64,000 bases of DNA from Clostridia bacterium (GCA_017533565.1 JAFXHU010000034.1:1-64000); one strand, 5' to 3'. Shown: positions 50,442 through 60,625, counted from the stretch's first letter. The notes: a model not told the origin generated them from the letters alone. Numbers and translations: made by a program.

Positions 50442-50538
50442 CGTGCGAAAATTCAAAAAAGAAGACGCGTGAAAACTCAAAAAAAGAAGGCGCGTGAAAA
50501 CTCAAAAATGCAACGTAAAAATCAAAAAAAGACGTCGC
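50442..50538. repeat. Short tandem repeats in a leader region
   Basis: About four copies of a 24-25-base unit (GCGTGAAAACTCAAAAAAAG and variants) occur head to tail. They lie upstream of the 138-residue protein gene and downstream of purL. The two central copies share about 19 of 20 positions; the outer ones are more diverged. Confidence 0.7.
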
Positions 50539-50551
50539 GGCAAAGCAAAAG

Positions 50552-50584
50552 AAAAGGACTCCCCAAAAAGGAGAGCCTTTTCCA
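50552..50584 (-). terminator. Terminator of the purine operon
   Basis: A stem of about 11 bp (50552-50562 with 50570-50581, one bulge) lies after the purL stop and runs into TTTTCTTTT on the minus strand. Confidence 0.82.
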
Positions 50585-50602
50585 AAATTTTGCTATTTAA
50601 AA

Positions 50603-53600
50603 TCAAATCTTTTTGAAATAATTTACCATAGATTTGAACATTTTTATATCGTAGTCGCCATAGACGTTACGGTAGAGTCCGCCGTCGATACGCTCCGAGT
50701 GACCCATTTTACCGAACACCCTTCCGTCGGGAGAGGTAATACCCTCGATTGCGAGAGCTGAGCCGTTGGGGTTGTAGTCGATACCGTAGGTTGCCTGTCC
50801 GTCGAGGTCAACGTACTGTGTAGCAATCTGACCGTTTTTGATAAGCTCGCGAAGGACGGTATCGTTTGCGAGGAATTTTCCTTCGCCGTGGGAAATCGGA
50901 ACGTTGATTACGTCGCCGACGTTCATAAGCGAAAGCCACGGAGAGAGGTTCGACGCAATGCGCGTTCTCACAATCTTCGACTGGTGACGGGCGATATTGT
51001 TAAAGGTAAGGGTCGGGCAATTTTCATCGGTATCGATGATTTTTCCATAGGGAACAAGACCGAGCTTTACAAGCGCCTGGAAGCCGTTACAGATACCGCA
51101 CATAAGACCGTCGCGGTTGTCGAGAAGGTCGGTTACGGCGTTCTTTACAGCCTCTCCGCGGAAGAAGGCGGTTATGAATTTACCCGAGCCGTCAGGCTCG
51201 TCACCGCCCGAAAATCCACCCGGAACGAAGATAGCCTGTGCAGATTTGATTTTGCTTGCGAATGCCTCCGCACTTCTCTTTACGCCCTCGCCCGAGCGAT
51301 TGTTGATTACGAAGATTTCCGCATCCGCACCTGCATCAAGAACCGCCTTGCGAGAGTCGTATTCACAGTTTGTGCCCGGGAATACGGGGATAAGCACCTT
51401 CGGTCTTGCAACCAAGGTAGCGGGTGCGCGCCTTTCGGTCGCGTTGAAGCTTACGGTTTCGCACTTGCCCGACGTGCCGATGTTGCAGGGGTAAACGCTC
51501 TCAAGCTTGTTTTCATAACAATTGTTTACATTTTCGGTGGAAATTTCGCTTTCGCCGTAGCTGAATTTACCGTCGTCGGTTACGTAACCGAGGGTAATTC
51601 CGAGGTCAACACCGTCGGCAAGCTCCAGCACGAATGCACCGTAATTATAACCGAAAATATCCGAAAGGGTGACACCCGTGTTAAATTTAAAGCCAAATCC
51701 GTTGCCCATTGCCATCTTCATAACAGCCTCCGCGACACCGCCGTAGGTGGGTGTGTAGGCAGCCTTTACCCTTCCGTCACGCATAAGTGCGGTAACGGTG
51801 GCAAAATTGTTAAGAAGCGAGTCGGTTTTGGGAAGTCCGTCGGCATCGTACTCCGTCTTAAGAAGTGCGACGCGGCTTTTATTTTCCTTAAATTCGGGGG
51901 AGATGATATTGTCAACCTTGTCGGTGGTAACGGCAAAGGAGATAAGCGTCGGGGGTACGTCGATTTTCTCAAAGCTTCCCGACATAGAGTCCTTTCCGCC
52001 GATTGCGCCGATGCCAAGCTCCATTTGTGCGCGGAATGCACCGAGAAGGGCGGCAAGCGGCTTGCCCCAGCGCTTCGGGTCCTTCATAGGCTTTTCAAAA
52101 TATTCCTGGAAGGTGAGGTAAACGTCCTCAAAGCTTGCACCCGTGGCAACAAGCTTACATACAGATTCAACAACGGCAAGGTATGCACCGTGGAAGCAGC
52201 TCCTTTCGGTGATGTAGGGGTTATAGCCCCAGGACATCAAGGAAACGTCGTCGGTGTGACCGACCTCGGTGGAAATCTTGTTGACCATAGCCTGTATGGG
52301 AGTGCGCTGATGCTTTCCGCCAAAGGGCATAAGGACCGTGCCCGCGCCGATGGTGCTGTCAAACCTTTCGGAAAGTCCGCGCTTTGAGCAGGAGTTAAGG
52401 TCGGAGGCAACCGCCGTCATACCCTCGCTAAAGTCGGTGGGAATAGCCTTTTCAAATTTTTCGTGGGTGGGTACGCGAATGGTAATATGCTTTTCCGCAC
52501 CGTTTGAGTTAAGGAAATCACGGCTTATATCGCAGATTGTTTTGCCGTTCCAGTGCATAACGAGGCGCGCCCTTTCGGTTACGGTGGCAACCACGGTAGC
52601 CTCAAGGTTTTCGGTGTCGGCAAGGGCGAGGAATTTTTCAACGCTGTGCGGCTCTACAACGACCGCCATTCTCTCCTGCGACTCGCTTATCGCAAGCTCC
52701 GTGCCGTCAAGCCCCTCGTATTTTTTGGGTACTTTATTAAGGTCGATTTCAAGACCGTCGGCAAGCTCTCCGATAGCGACAGAAACTCCGCCCGCGCCAA
52801 AGTCGTTGCATCTCTTTATCATAAGAGAAACCTCGGGATTGCGGAAAAGGCGCTGGAGCTTTCTTTCCTCGGGAGCGTTACCCTTTTGAACCTCCGCACC
52901 GCAGGATTCAAGCGACTCCACGTTATGCGATTTCGACGAGCCCGTAGCACCGCCGCAGCCGTCGCGTCCCGTTCTTCCGCCAAGGAGAATTACTACGTCA
53001 CCCGCGGCGGGTACCTCGCGGCGCACGTTCTTTGCGGGTGCGGCACCGATTACAGCACCGACCTCCATATGCTTTGCGGCGTAGCCGTCGTGATAAATTT
53101 CGTCAACGATGCCCGTGGCAAGACCGATTTGGTTACCGTAGGAGGAGTAGCCCGCCGCCGCGGTGGTTACGATTTTACGCTGCGGTAGCTTTCCCTTCAG
53201 GGTTTCGCTTGCGGGGCGAAGCGGGTCAGCAGCACCCGTAAGACGCATTGCTCCGTAAACGTAAGCGCGTCCCGAAAGCGGGTCGCGGATTGCACCGCCG
53301 ATACAGGTTGCGGCTCCGCCAAACGGCTCTATTTCGGTGGGGTGGTTATGCGTTTCGTTTTTGAAAAGGAGAAGCCACTCCTGCTCCTCGCCGTCAACGG
53401 TAACGGTCATTTTTACGGTGCAGGCGTTGATTTCCTCGGATTCGTCAAGCTTTTCAAGCTTGCCCGCCTTTTTAAGACACCTTACCGCCATAGTCGCAAT
53501 GTCCATAAGGTTAATCGGCTTCGTCCTTCCGACCGATTTGCGGGCGGCAATATACTCGTTGTAGGCGTCCTCGAGCAGCTTATCCTCAAAGGAAACGCCG

Positions 53601-54295
53601 TCGATGGTGGTGTTAAAGGTCGTATGGCGGCAATGGTCCGACCAGTATGTATCAATCATACGGATTTCGGTGATTGTCGGGCATCTTCCCTCGCTTTTAA
53701 AATAATTCTGGCAAAAGGCGATGTCGTCGGCATCCATTGCGAGTCCGTATTCGTTAACGAATGCGGAAAGCCCCGCGCGGTCAAGCTCCAAAAATCCGTC
53801 GAGAATTTTAACCTCGGTGGGAATGTCGTATTCGGAGGTGATGGTGGATTTCGGCTCGAGCGATGCCTCGCGGCTTTCAACGGGGTTTATGACGTGCTTT
53901 TTAATTCTTGCAAGCTCGTCCGCCGTGATGCTTCCGTAAAGCATATACACGCGCATAGATGCAACGGTAGGCTTATCCCCGTGGGAGATGAGCTGTATGC
54001 ACTGTGCGGCGGAGTCGGCGCGCTGGTCAAACTGTCCCGGAAGATACTCCGCGGCAAAGACCGTCGCACCGTCGGTATCGAGCGAGGTATAAACGTCGTC
54101 AAGCTGTGGCTCGGAGAATACGGCTTTTACCGCGTAATCGAAAAGCTCACGCGAAATATTTTCCGCATCGTAAACGTTAATAAGGCGCACGCGATTTACA
54201 CCCGTTATGCCGAGGAAGGAGGAAATTTCGCCCAAAAGAGCGCGAGCCTCGTTATCAAGTCCCTGCTTTTTTTCTACATATATACGGTAAACCAT
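50603..54295 (-). CDS. purL: Phosphoribosylformylglycinamidine synthase, single-chain
   Basis: Converts FGAR to FGAM with glutamine and ATP. The 1,230-residue protein is the long single-chain type usual in proteobacteria and some Clostridia; Bacillus uses separate PurS, PurQ and PurL. The synthase half has SDHCRHTTF and FKNETHNHPTEIEPFGGAATCIGG. The C-terminal glutaminase domain (from about 985) keeps its nucleophile in GICNGFQAL and its His in SHGEGKF, so glutamine use here looks intact. It is the last gene of the operon. AAAGGAT precedes the ATG. Confidence 0.95.
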   Translation of the reverse strand: MVYRIYVEKKQGLDNEARALLGEISSFLGITGVNRVRLINVYDAENISRELFDYAVKAVFSEPQLDDVYTSLDTDGATVFAAEYLPGQFDQRADSAAQCIQLISHGDKPTVASMRVYMLYGSITADELARIKKHVINPVESREASLEPKSTITSEYDIPTEVKILDGFLELDRAGLSAFVNEYGLAMDADDIAFCQNYFKSEGRCPTITEIRMIDTYWSDHCRHTTFNTTIDGVSFEDKLLEDAYNEYIAARKSVGRTKPINLMDIATMAVRCLKKAGKLEKLDESEEINACTVKMTVTVDGEEQEWLLLFKNETHNHPTEIEPFGGAATCIGGAIRDPLSGRAYVYGAMRLTGAADPLRPASETLKGKLPQRKIVTTAAAGYSSYGNQIGLATGIVDEIYHDGYAAKHMEVGAVIGAAPAKNVRREVPAAGDVVILLGGRTGRDGCGGATGSSKSHNVESLESCGAEVQKGNAPEERKLQRLFRNPEVSLMIKRCNDFGAGGVSVAIGELADGLEIDLNKVPKKYEGLDGTELAISESQERMAVVVEPHSVEKFLALADTENLEATVVATVTERARLVMHWNGKTICDISRDFLNSNGAEKHITIRVPTHEKFEKAIPTDFSEGMTAVASDLNSCSKRGLSERFDSTIGAGTVLMPFGGKHQRTPIQAMVNKISTEVGHTDDVSLMSWGYNPYITERSCFHGAYLAVVESVCKLVATGASFEDVYLTFQEYFEKPMKDPKRWGKPLAALLGAFRAQMELGIGAIGGKDSMSGSFEKIDVPPTLISFAVTTDKVDNIISPEFKENKSRVALLKTEYDADGLPKTDSLLNNFATVTALMRDGRVKAAYTPTYGGVAEAVMKMAMGNGFGFKFNTGVTLSDIFGYNYGAFVLELADGVDLGITLGYVTDDGKFSYGESEISTENVNNCYENKLESVYPCNIGTSGKCETVSFNATERRAPATLVARPKVLIPVFPGTNCEYDSRKAVLDAGADAEIFVINNRSGEGVKRSAEAFASKIKSAQAIFVPGGFSGGDEPDGSGKFITAFFRGEAVKNAVTDLLDNRDGLMCGICNGFQALVKLGLVPYGKIIDTDENCPTLTFNNIARHQSKIVRTRIASNLSPWLSLMNVGDVINVPISHGEGKFLANDTVLRELIKNGQIATQYVDLDGQATYGIDYNPNGSALAIEGITSPDGRVFGKMGHSERIDGGLYRNVYGDYDIKMFKSMVNYFKKI

Positions 54296-54297
54296 AT

Positions 54298-55566
54298 TTA
54301 TCCTTTCTTCGCCATAAGGGCGCGTTGTCCGATATCTTTTCTGTAAAATGCGTTATCAAAGCCGATTTTTCCGACTCTTTCGTAGGCAATTGCGAGTGCA
54401 TCCGAAAGCTCGCTTGCCGTTGCGGTTACGCCGAGGACGCGTCCGCCCGCGCTCACGAGCTTACCGTCCGAGAGCCTTGCACCCGCAACGTAAACGTAGG
54501 GGCGTATATCGGCGGGAACGTCGATGGGATAGCCGCTTTCGTATTTTTCGGGATAGCCCCTCGACGCCATAATTACGCAGGCGCAGGAGTCGGTCGAAAA
54601 CTCAACCTCGCACTCCGAAAGCCTTCCGCTTGAGGTCGCCATCATAATTTCAAGAAGGTCGGATTTTAAAAGAGGAAGCACGACCTGCGTTTCGGGGTCG
54701 CCGAAGCGGCAGTTATACTCGATAACCTTCGGTCCGCACGGCGTAAGCATAAGTCCGAAGTAAAGGCAGCCGCGAAACTCCCTTCCCTCCGCCTTCATTG
54801 CGTTAACCGTGGGGAGGAATATTTTTTCCATACACTCCGCGGCAATTTCGGGGGTGTAGTAGGGGTTGGGAGCAACGGTGCCCATTCCGCCCGTGTTAAG
54901 ACCCGTATCTCCGTCGCACGCGCGCTTGTGGTCCATAGAGGAAACCATAGGCCTTACGGTAGTGCCGTCGGTAAAGGCAAGGACCGAAACCTCGGGTCCC
55001 GTGAGAAATTCCTCTATTACGATTTTGTTGCCCGAAGCACCGAATTTGCCCTCCTCCATAATGCTTTGGACGGCGTTAAGAGCCTCGGCACGGGTGGTTG
55101 CGATTATAACGCCCTTTCCAAGGGCGAGTCCGTCCGCCTTTATAACCGTGGGGATAGGTGCGCTTTCAAGATAGGAGTATGCGTCATCGGCAGACTCAAA
55201 CACCTCGTAGGAGGCGGTGGGAATACCGTATTTTTTCATAAGGTTTTTGGAAAAGACCTTGCTTCCCTCGATAATAGCGGCGTTAGCGCGCGGACCGAAG
55301 CAGGGTATTCCCACCTCGGTAAGGCGGTCAACACAGCCAAGCACGAGAGGGTCGTCGGGTGCAACCACGGCGTAATCGATTTTATTTTCAACCGCAAATT
55401 TTACTATACCGTCAAGGTCCTTTGCCCCGATAGCAACGGGGGTGGCATCCTCGGTCATTCCGCCGTTACCGGGAAGCACGAAGATTTCGCCGACGCGGGG
55501 GCTTTCCTTTAATTTCTTTACGATGGCATGCTCTCTGCCGCCACCGCCAACAACCATAATTTTCAT
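54298..55566 (-). CDS. purD: Phosphoribosylamine-glycine ligase
   Basis: The second enzyme of the route, joining glycine to phosphoribosylamine with ATP. The 422-residue ATP-grasp protein has MVVGGGGREHAI at the start, VIKADGLALGKGV and the signature RFGDPETQ. GGAGGGG precedes the ATG. It is 2 bases from purL and 14 from purH. Confidence 0.96.
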   Translation of the reverse strand: MKIMVVGGGGREHAIVKKLKESPRVGEIFVLPGNGGMTEDATPVAIGAKDLDGIVKFAVENKIDYAVVAPDDPLVLGCVDRLTEVGIPCFGPRANAAIIEGSKVFSKNLMKKYGIPTASYEVFESADDAYSYLESAPIPTVIKADGLALGKGVIIATTRAEALNAVQSIMEEGKFGASGNKIVIEEFLTGPEVSVLAFTDGTTVRPMVSSMDHKRACDGDTGLNTGGMGTVAPNPYYTPEIAAECMEKIFLPTVNAMKAEGREFRGCLYFGLMLTPCGPKVIEYNCRFGDPETQVVLPLLKSDLLEIMMATSSGRLSECEVEFSTDSCACVIMASRGYPEKYESGYPIDVPADIRPYVYVAGARLSDGKLVSAGGRVLGVTATASELSDALAIAYERVGKIGFDNAFYRKDIGQRALMAKKG

Positions 55567-55580
55567 TTATGCCCCTCCGA

Positions 55581-56765
55581 TTAGTGGTGGAAAAGCCGCA
55601 TTCCCGTGAACGCCATAACCATTCCGTTTTTGTTGCACTCCTCGATAACGAGGTCGTCGCGGATAGAGCCGCCCGGCTCGGCAATATACTTTACGCCCGA
55701 GTTGAAGGCGCGCTTTACGTTATCCGCAAAGGGGAAAAACGCATCGGAGGCAAGAGCAATTTCGTTAAAGCCGTCAAGCCACTCGCGCTTTTCGGCATCG
55801 GTAAGAGGTGCGGGTCTTTCGCTGAAGTAATTTTCCCAGATGCCGTCGGCGGTAACGTCTTCCTCGTTTCCGTTAATGTAGCCGTCGATGACGTTATCCC
55901 TCTCCGGTCTGCCCATTTTCTCAAGGAAAGGAAGGGCGAGGGTTTTCGGATGCTGACGAAGCAGCCAGGTGTCAGCCTTCGTGCCCGCAAGACGGGTGCA
56001 GTGAATACGCGACTGCTGTCCCGCGCCGACGCCGATAGCCTGTCCGTCGGTGGCATAGCAAACCGAATTCGACTGCGTATATTTAAGCGTGATGAGTGCG
56101 ATTATAAGGTCGCGCTTTGCACTCTCGGGCAGAGTTTTGTTTTCGGTAACGATATTTTCAAGAAGGTGCGCGCCGATTTTAAACTCGTTTCTTCCCTGCT
56201 CAAAGGTGATGCCGAATACGTCCTTCGTTTCAACGGGTGCGGGGGTGTAATTCGGGTCGATTTCGACGATATTGTAGCCGCCCTTTCTTTTCGATTTGAG
56301 AATTTCAAGCGCCATAGGCTCGTAGCCCGGGGCGATAATTCCGTCGGAAACCTCGCGTGCAAGAAGCCTTGCGGTGGTTACGTCGCAGACGTCGGAGAGT
56401 GCAACCCAATCGCCGAAGGAGCAAAGCCTGTCGGTGCCGCGGGCGCGGACGTAGGCACAGGCGAGGGGGGAGTCGTCAAGCCCCTCTATATCCTCTACGA
56501 AGCAAGCCTTCTTAAGCGCGGGCGAAAGCGGAATACCAACTGCCGCGGAGGTGGGAGAAACGTGCTTGAAGGAGGTTGCGGCGGGAAGTCCCGTTGCCTC
56601 CTTTAATTCCTTTACGAGCTGCCAAGAGTTAAAGGCATCGAGGAAATTGATATATCCCGGTCTTCCGTTAAGCACGGTAATCGGTAATTCTGAGCCGTCC
56701 TTCTTAAATATACGGGAGGGCTTTTGGTTGGGATTACAGCCGTATTTAAGCTCAAATTCTTTCAT
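55581..56765 (-). CDS. purH: AICAR transformylase (PurH formyltransferase domain alone)
   Basis: Moves a formyl group from 10-formyl-tetrahydrofolate to AICAR (ZMP), the substrate whose build-up the operon's riboswitch senses. The 394-residue protein matches only the C-terminal domain of bifunctional PurH: LKYGCNPNQKP, FKHVSPTSAAVG, and the end block PGGSIRDD. The N-terminal IMP cyclohydrolase domain is missing, and a separate cyclohydrolase gene lies just upstream. The protein is full length for this stand-alone form. Confidence 0.92.
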   Translation of the reverse strand: MKEFELKYGCNPNQKPSRIFKKDGSELPITVLNGRPGYINFLDAFNSWQLVKELKEATGLPAATSFKHVSPTSAAVGIPLSPALKKACFVEDIEGLDDSPLACAYVRARGTDRLCSFGDWVALSDVCDVTTARLLAREVSDGIIAPGYEPMALEILKSKRKGGYNIVEIDPNYTPAPVETKDVFGITFEQGRNEFKIGAHLLENIVTENKTLPESAKRDLIIALITLKYTQSNSVCYATDGQAIGVGAGQQSRIHCTRLAGTKADTWLLRQHPKTLALPFLEKMGRPERDNVIDGYINGNEEDVTADGIWENYFSERPAPLTDAEKREWLDGFNEIALASDAFFPFADNVKRAFNSGVKYIAEPGGSIRDDLVIEECNKNGMVMAFTGMRLFHH

Positions 56766-56780
56766 TGTCGCACCGCCTTT

Positions 56781-57497
56781 TTATACGTTTTTATTTACTA
56801 TTCTCGTTTCGGCATCGCCGCTTGCGATATCGATGTATCTTACGAAAAGCGAAACCTTGTTATCCGAGTTGAGGTTTTCCCAGATATGCGCGGTAAGCGC
56901 GTCGATGTCAATGTCGGGAAGAAGGAGGGTTTTCGGCTCTCCCTCAAAGGACGGAAGCGGATTTCCGTCGCCCATATAGGTATGTATAAACTTTGCATAG
57001 CCGTTTTTGGGGTTGGAGTAGGCGTAGGTAAACCTTTCGCAGGAGGACGGGTCACCCTCCGCGCTTTTAAGGATAGACATAGCGAAATTCATTCCCTCGC
57101 TCTCCCTTCGGATAATTCCCGAGATGCGGGGGGTGAAGTTGGGGGAGTCGTCCTCAAATTCGCGGGTGCGAAGCGCCTGCTCAAAGGTCATTTGCTTGTC
57201 CATAAGGCTGTAAATCGTATCCGTTTGGTCGCCGTTTGTGACGATGGTCTTGTTACCGAGGACACGGACAGGATAATAGATTATAAGGTGGGGGTCAACC
57301 ATTTTGGACTCGTCAAACGCCTTCGTGCGCATAGCGTCGCCCTCCGCCACGAAAACGCGGTTGCGGCTGTTAACGCTTCTTCCCATAATGAAGTAGGCGG
57401 TAATTGCCTTTGTCCCGTCGTTGCTTTTTCCGATTATAATTCCTCTGCCGTGATAGGAGAGCGAGTTAAGCTCCTCCTTTATCGTTGAAATCTTCAT
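56781..57497 (-). CDS. purO: IMP cyclohydrolase, PurO type
   Basis: Closes the ring of FAICAR to give IMP. The 238-residue protein resembles the PF07826 family first known from archaeal PurO, not the PurH cyclohydrolase domain: SYHGRGIIIGKSNDG near the start, YFIMGRSVNSRNRVF, and a middle segment, NFTPRISGIIR. It has GGAG before the ATG and overlaps the end of purN by 4 bases. Together with the next gene it replaces bifunctional PurH. Confidence 0.88.
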   Translation of the reverse strand: MKISTIKEELNSLSYHGRGIIIGKSNDGTKAITAYFIMGRSVNSRNRVFVAEGDAMRTKAFDESKMVDPHLIIYYPVRVLGNKTIVTNGDQTDTIYSLMDKQMTFEQALRTREFEDDSPNFTPRISGIIRRESEGMNFAMSILKSAEGDPSSCERFTYAYSNPKNGYAKFIHTYMGDGNPLPSFEGEPKTLLLPDIDIDALTAHIWENLNSDNKVSLFVRYIDIASGDAETRIVNKNV

Positions 57498-58138
57498 TTT
57501 CCGTTCTCCTTTAAGATTCTGACTTTGCCGTTTTCAACCGTAATTCTGTCCTCGCAGAAAAGGCGCACCGCCTCGGGCAGGATTATCCACTCCGCCTGCT
57601 CCATTATACGTCTTTGCAGCTGCTCGGGGGTATCGTCCTCCAAAACCTCTACGGCTTTTTGCAAAACAATCGGTCCTGCGTCGCATTCGGGAGTAACGAT
57701 ATGGACGGTTGCGCCCGAGAGCCTTACGCCCTTTTCAAGCGCCGCCTCGTGAACGCGCAGTCCGTAAAAGCCCTTCCCGCAAAAGGAGGGGATAAGCGCG
57801 GGGTGGACGTTGAGTATTTTGTTCGGAAACGCCTCGTAAACCTGCTCGTCGAGAATTGTGAGAAAGCCCGCAAGCACCACGAGGTCGATTTGCCCTTCTA
57901 CGAGTGCGTCGGCAAGCGCGCGGGAGTATTCGGCAACGCTTGCATATTCCCTTCGTGAAAGCACGAGAGTCGGAATACCGTTGCTTTTTGCCCTTTCAAG
58001 AGCGAAAGCGTCGGGCCTTGAGGAGAGGACGAGGGCGATTTCTCCGCCAAGCTCCCCTCTCTTTTGCGAATCTATAAGTGCCTGCAGATTTGTTCCGCCG
58101 CCCGACACAAGCACCGCGATTTTCTTTACCTTGCCCAT
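57494..58138 (-). CDS. purN: Phosphoribosylglycinamide formyltransferase
   Basis: The folate-dependent step from GAR to FGAR. The 214-residue protein begins IAVLVSGGGTNLQALID and has the active-site segments NVHPALIPSF and HIVTPECDAGPI (the catalytic Asp). It starts 6 bases after the purM stop; the ribosome-binding site is weak, so it probably depends on coupling. Confidence 0.94.
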   Translation of the reverse strand: MGKVKKIAVLVSGGGTNLQALIDSQKRGELGGEIALVLSSRPDAFALERAKSNGIPTLVLSRREYASVAEYSRALADALVEGQIDLVVLAGFLTILDEQVYEAFPNKILNVHPALIPSFCGKGFYGLRVHEAALEKGVRLSGATVHIVTPECDAGPIVLQKAVEVLEDDTPEQLQRRIMEQAEWIILPEAVRLFCEDRITVENGKVRILKENGK

Positions 58139-58144
58139 ATTCGG

Positions 58145-59194
58145 TTAATAGAGGATAACGCCCTCGTCCCCCTTTACAATCTCTCCGATTACGTAGGCGT
58201 CCTCGCCGTTTTCACGAAGGATTTCAAGAGCGCGCGTTACCTCGCCCGCGGGAACTACAACCGACATTCCGACACCCATATTGTAGGTGTTGTACATATC
58301 TCTTTCGGGGATATTTCCCTCGGTCATAATGAGGTCGAAGATGGGGAGAACCTTTACCCTTGACTTGTCGATTTTAGCGGTCAAGCCCTCGGGAATAGAG
58401 CGCGGAACGTTCTCGTAAAAGCCGCCGCCCGTTATATGGCTTATACCCTTTACATCGACCTCGTTAAGAAGCGCGAGTATGCTCCTTACGTAGATTTTCG
58501 TGGGGGTAAGCAGCGTTTCGGCAACCGTCGCACCGCCAAGCTCCTCGCGGGGAACGTAGAGGCGCGGGTTGTTGTTATCAATATCGAACACCTTTCTGAC
58601 AAGAGAGAAGCCGTTGGAGTGAACTCCGCTTGATGCAAGGGCGATAACGACGTCACCCTCCGCCATTCTCTTGTTGTCAAGGATTTTCTTTTTATCGACT
58701 ATGCCGACCGCAAAGCCCGCGAGGTCGTAATCCTCAAGCGGCATAAGCCCGGGATGCTCCGCGGTTTCACCGCCGATGAGCGCGGCGCCCGACTGTACGC
58801 AGCCCTCCGCAACTCCGCCGACGATAGCGGCAATCTTTTCGGGATAGTTCTTTCCGCAAGCAATGTAGTCAAGGAAGAACAGGGGGCGTGCGCCGCAGCA
58901 AATAATGTCGTTTACGCACATAGCCACCGCATCGATACCGATGGTATCGTGCTTGTCAAGAAGGATAGCCATTTTTACCTTCGTGCCGCAGCCGTCGGTG
59001 CCGGATACCAGGACCGGCTCCTCCATACCGAAAAGGTTAAGACCAAAGCAGCCGCCAAAGCCGCCGACGTCGTCGTCAAGGCAGCCCTCGTTCTTGGTTC
59101 TTGCAATATGCTTTTTCATAAGCTCCACGGCACGATAGCCCGCGGTAATGTCAACGCCGGCAGCGGCGTAGCTTTCGGATTTGGAATTCTTCAC
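58145..59194 (-). CDS. purM: Phosphoribosylformylglycinamidine cyclo-ligase
   Basis: Closes FGAM to aminoimidazole ribotide. The 349-residue protein has [24 protein letters not shown] and [13 protein letters not shown], all family blocks. Translation starts at GTG with GAGGG inside the end of purF, 3 bases upstream. Confidence 0.96.
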   Translation of the reverse strand: MKNSKSESYAAAGVDITAGYRAVELMKKHIARTKNEGCLDDDVGGFGGCFGLNLFGMEEPVLVSGTDGCGTKVKMAILLDKHDTIGIDAVAMCVNDIICCGARPLFFLDYIACGKNYPEKIAAIVGGVAEGCVQSGAALIGGETAEHPGLMPLEDYDLAGFAVGIVDKKKILDNKRMAEGDVVIALASSGVHSNGFSLVRKVFDIDNNNPRLYVPREELGGATVAETLLTPTKIYVRSILALLNEVDVKGISHITGGGFYENVPRSIPEGLTAKIDKSRVKVLPIFDLIMTEGNIPERDMYNTYNMGVGMSVVVPAGEVTRALEILRENGEDAYVIGEIVKGDEGVILY

Positions 59195-59197
59195 TTT

Positions 59198-60610
59198 TCA
59201 ACCCTCGCTTTCTGAAATTTTATTGTCGAATTTGTTTACGCATTTTACGGGTGCCTCGGTGGGATACTCCCCGTCGAAGCAGGCGGTGCAAAAGCCGCTG
59301 CAGCTTGAGCCGCAGGCAATCCTCCTTACGTCCTCAAGCGGAAGGAAGCCGAGCGTGTCCGCACCGACGATGCGGGCAATCTCCTCCACGGTATGCTTGC
59401 AGGCGATATGATTCTCGCGGCTGTCTATATCGGTGCCGTAGTAGCAGGGATAAAGGAACTTTGGCGCGGAGGAGCGAAGGTGAATTTCGGTTGCTCCCGC
59501 GCTTCGCAAAAGCTTTACGATTCGGGCGCAGGTAGTGCCGCGCACAATCGAGTCGTCAACAAGCACCACGCGCTTTCCTTTTACGGCGGCGGAAACGGGG
59601 TTAAGCTTTATTTTAACCTTGTCCTCCCTAACCGACTGACCGGGTGCTATAAAGGTGCGCCCGATGTATTTGTTCTTTATAAGTCCGATGCCGTAGGGTA
59701 TTCCCGATTCCTCCGCATAGCCGAGCGCGGCATCGAGTCCCGAGTCGGGAACTCCGACAACGACGTCAGCCTCCACGGGATAAGCCCTTGCAAGCAGAGC
59801 GCCAGCCGCGGCTCTTGCCGCCTGTACCGAGCGGTCGGATATAACCGAGTCGGGGCGTGCGGTATAAAAGTACTCGAAAATACAAAGGGCATTCGGCTTT
59901 TTTCCGCAATGGTCGGTAATCGAATTTACGCTTCCGTCCACTCCGAAAACCACGATTTCACCCGGGAGAATTTCGCGTATAAAGCTTGCGCCGACGGTAT
60001 CGAGGGCACAGCTTTCGGTTGCAACCACGTACTCGCCGTTTTCGCGACGTCCGTAGCAAAGGGGGTGAAGTCCGTTTTCATCCCTTACGGCAATCATTTT
60101 GCGCGGGGACATAAGAAGCAGGCAATAGCCGCCGCGAAGCGTATTCATCGCGCGGTTGACCGCCTCCTCTATCGAGGGCGCGGAAAGTCGCTCCTTCGTA
60201 ATGACGTAGGAAATAATCTCGGCATCCGAGGAGGTATGGAAAATCATACCCGAAAGCTCCAGCTCGTGGCGGAGCTGTGTCGCGTTGACGAGCCTTCCGT
60301 CGGTTGCGAGGGCAAGCCTTCCCTTTATGTGATTAACGACGATAGGCTCTGCGTTTGCGACCCCCTTCGTGCCGAGCGTGCCGTAACGGCAGTGTCCGAT
60401 TGCGATTTCACCCTCGGCAAGATGCTCCATAGCGTTTCTGTCAAAGACGTCGCCGACGAGTCCCGTATTCTTGTGCTGGCGGAAGATGCCGTCATCGTTT
60501 ACGACAATTCCCGCGCTTTCCTGCCCCCTATGCTGGAGGGCGTAAAGTCCGTAATAGACCGCGGAGGCCAAATTTTCGCGCTCCGTTCCGATAATTCCAA
60601 AAAGTCCCAT
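59198..60610 (-). CDS. purF: PurF-like amidophosphoribosyltransferase lacking the glutaminase nucleophile
   Basis: PurF makes phosphoribosylamine from PRPP. The 470-residue protein has the PRPP site [13 protein letters not shown] and the four iron-sulfur Cys ([20 protein letters not shown]). The N-terminal glutaminase domain is damaged: normal enzymes expose Cys1 (CGVFGI); here the protein starts MGLFGIIG, with Met in that place. The oxyanion-hole HNGN is TDGR. The nearby Arg and Asp residues (QHRGQE, GHCRYGT, SSDAE) persist. GGGAG is well placed for this start, and an upstream in-frame stop excludes a propeptide. It may use free ammonia, or another PurF may exist elsewhere. Confidence 0.9.
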   Translation of the reverse strand: MGLFGIIGTERENLASAVYYGLYALQHRGQESAGIVVNDDGIFRQHKNTGLVGDVFDRNAMEHLAEGEIAIGHCRYGTLGTKGVANAEPIVVNHIKGRLALATDGRLVNATQLRHELELSGMIFHTSSDAEIISYVITKERLSAPSIEEAVNRAMNTLRGGYCLLLMSPRKMIAVRDENGLHPLCYGRRENGEYVVATESCALDTVGASFIREILPGEIVVFGVDGSVNSITDHCGKKPNALCIFEYFYTARPDSVISDRSVQAARAAAGALLARAYPVEADVVVGVPDSGLDAALGYAEESGIPYGIGLIKNKYIGRTFIAPGQSVREDKVKIKLNPVSAAVKGKRVVLVDDSIVRGTTCARIVKLLRSAGATEIHLRSSAPKFLYPCYYGTDIDSRENHIACKHTVEEIARIVGADTLGFLPLEDVRRIACGSSCSGFCTACFDGEYPTEAPVKCVNKFDNKISESEG

Positions 60611-60625
60611 ATTTTTTCTCCCAAA

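Noticed and set aside
50888..52387. A 499-codon open frame on the plus strand, opposite purL
   Set aside because: It is the antisense shadow of purL, whose GC-rich third positions keep other frames open. It has no family resemblance and no ribosome site of its own.
59198..60610. Missing Cys1 of PurF as a simple sequencing frameshift
   Set aside because: A ribosome-binding site lies right before the ATG, an in-frame stop lies upstream, and a second change (TDGR) in the same domain makes an isolated error unlikely.
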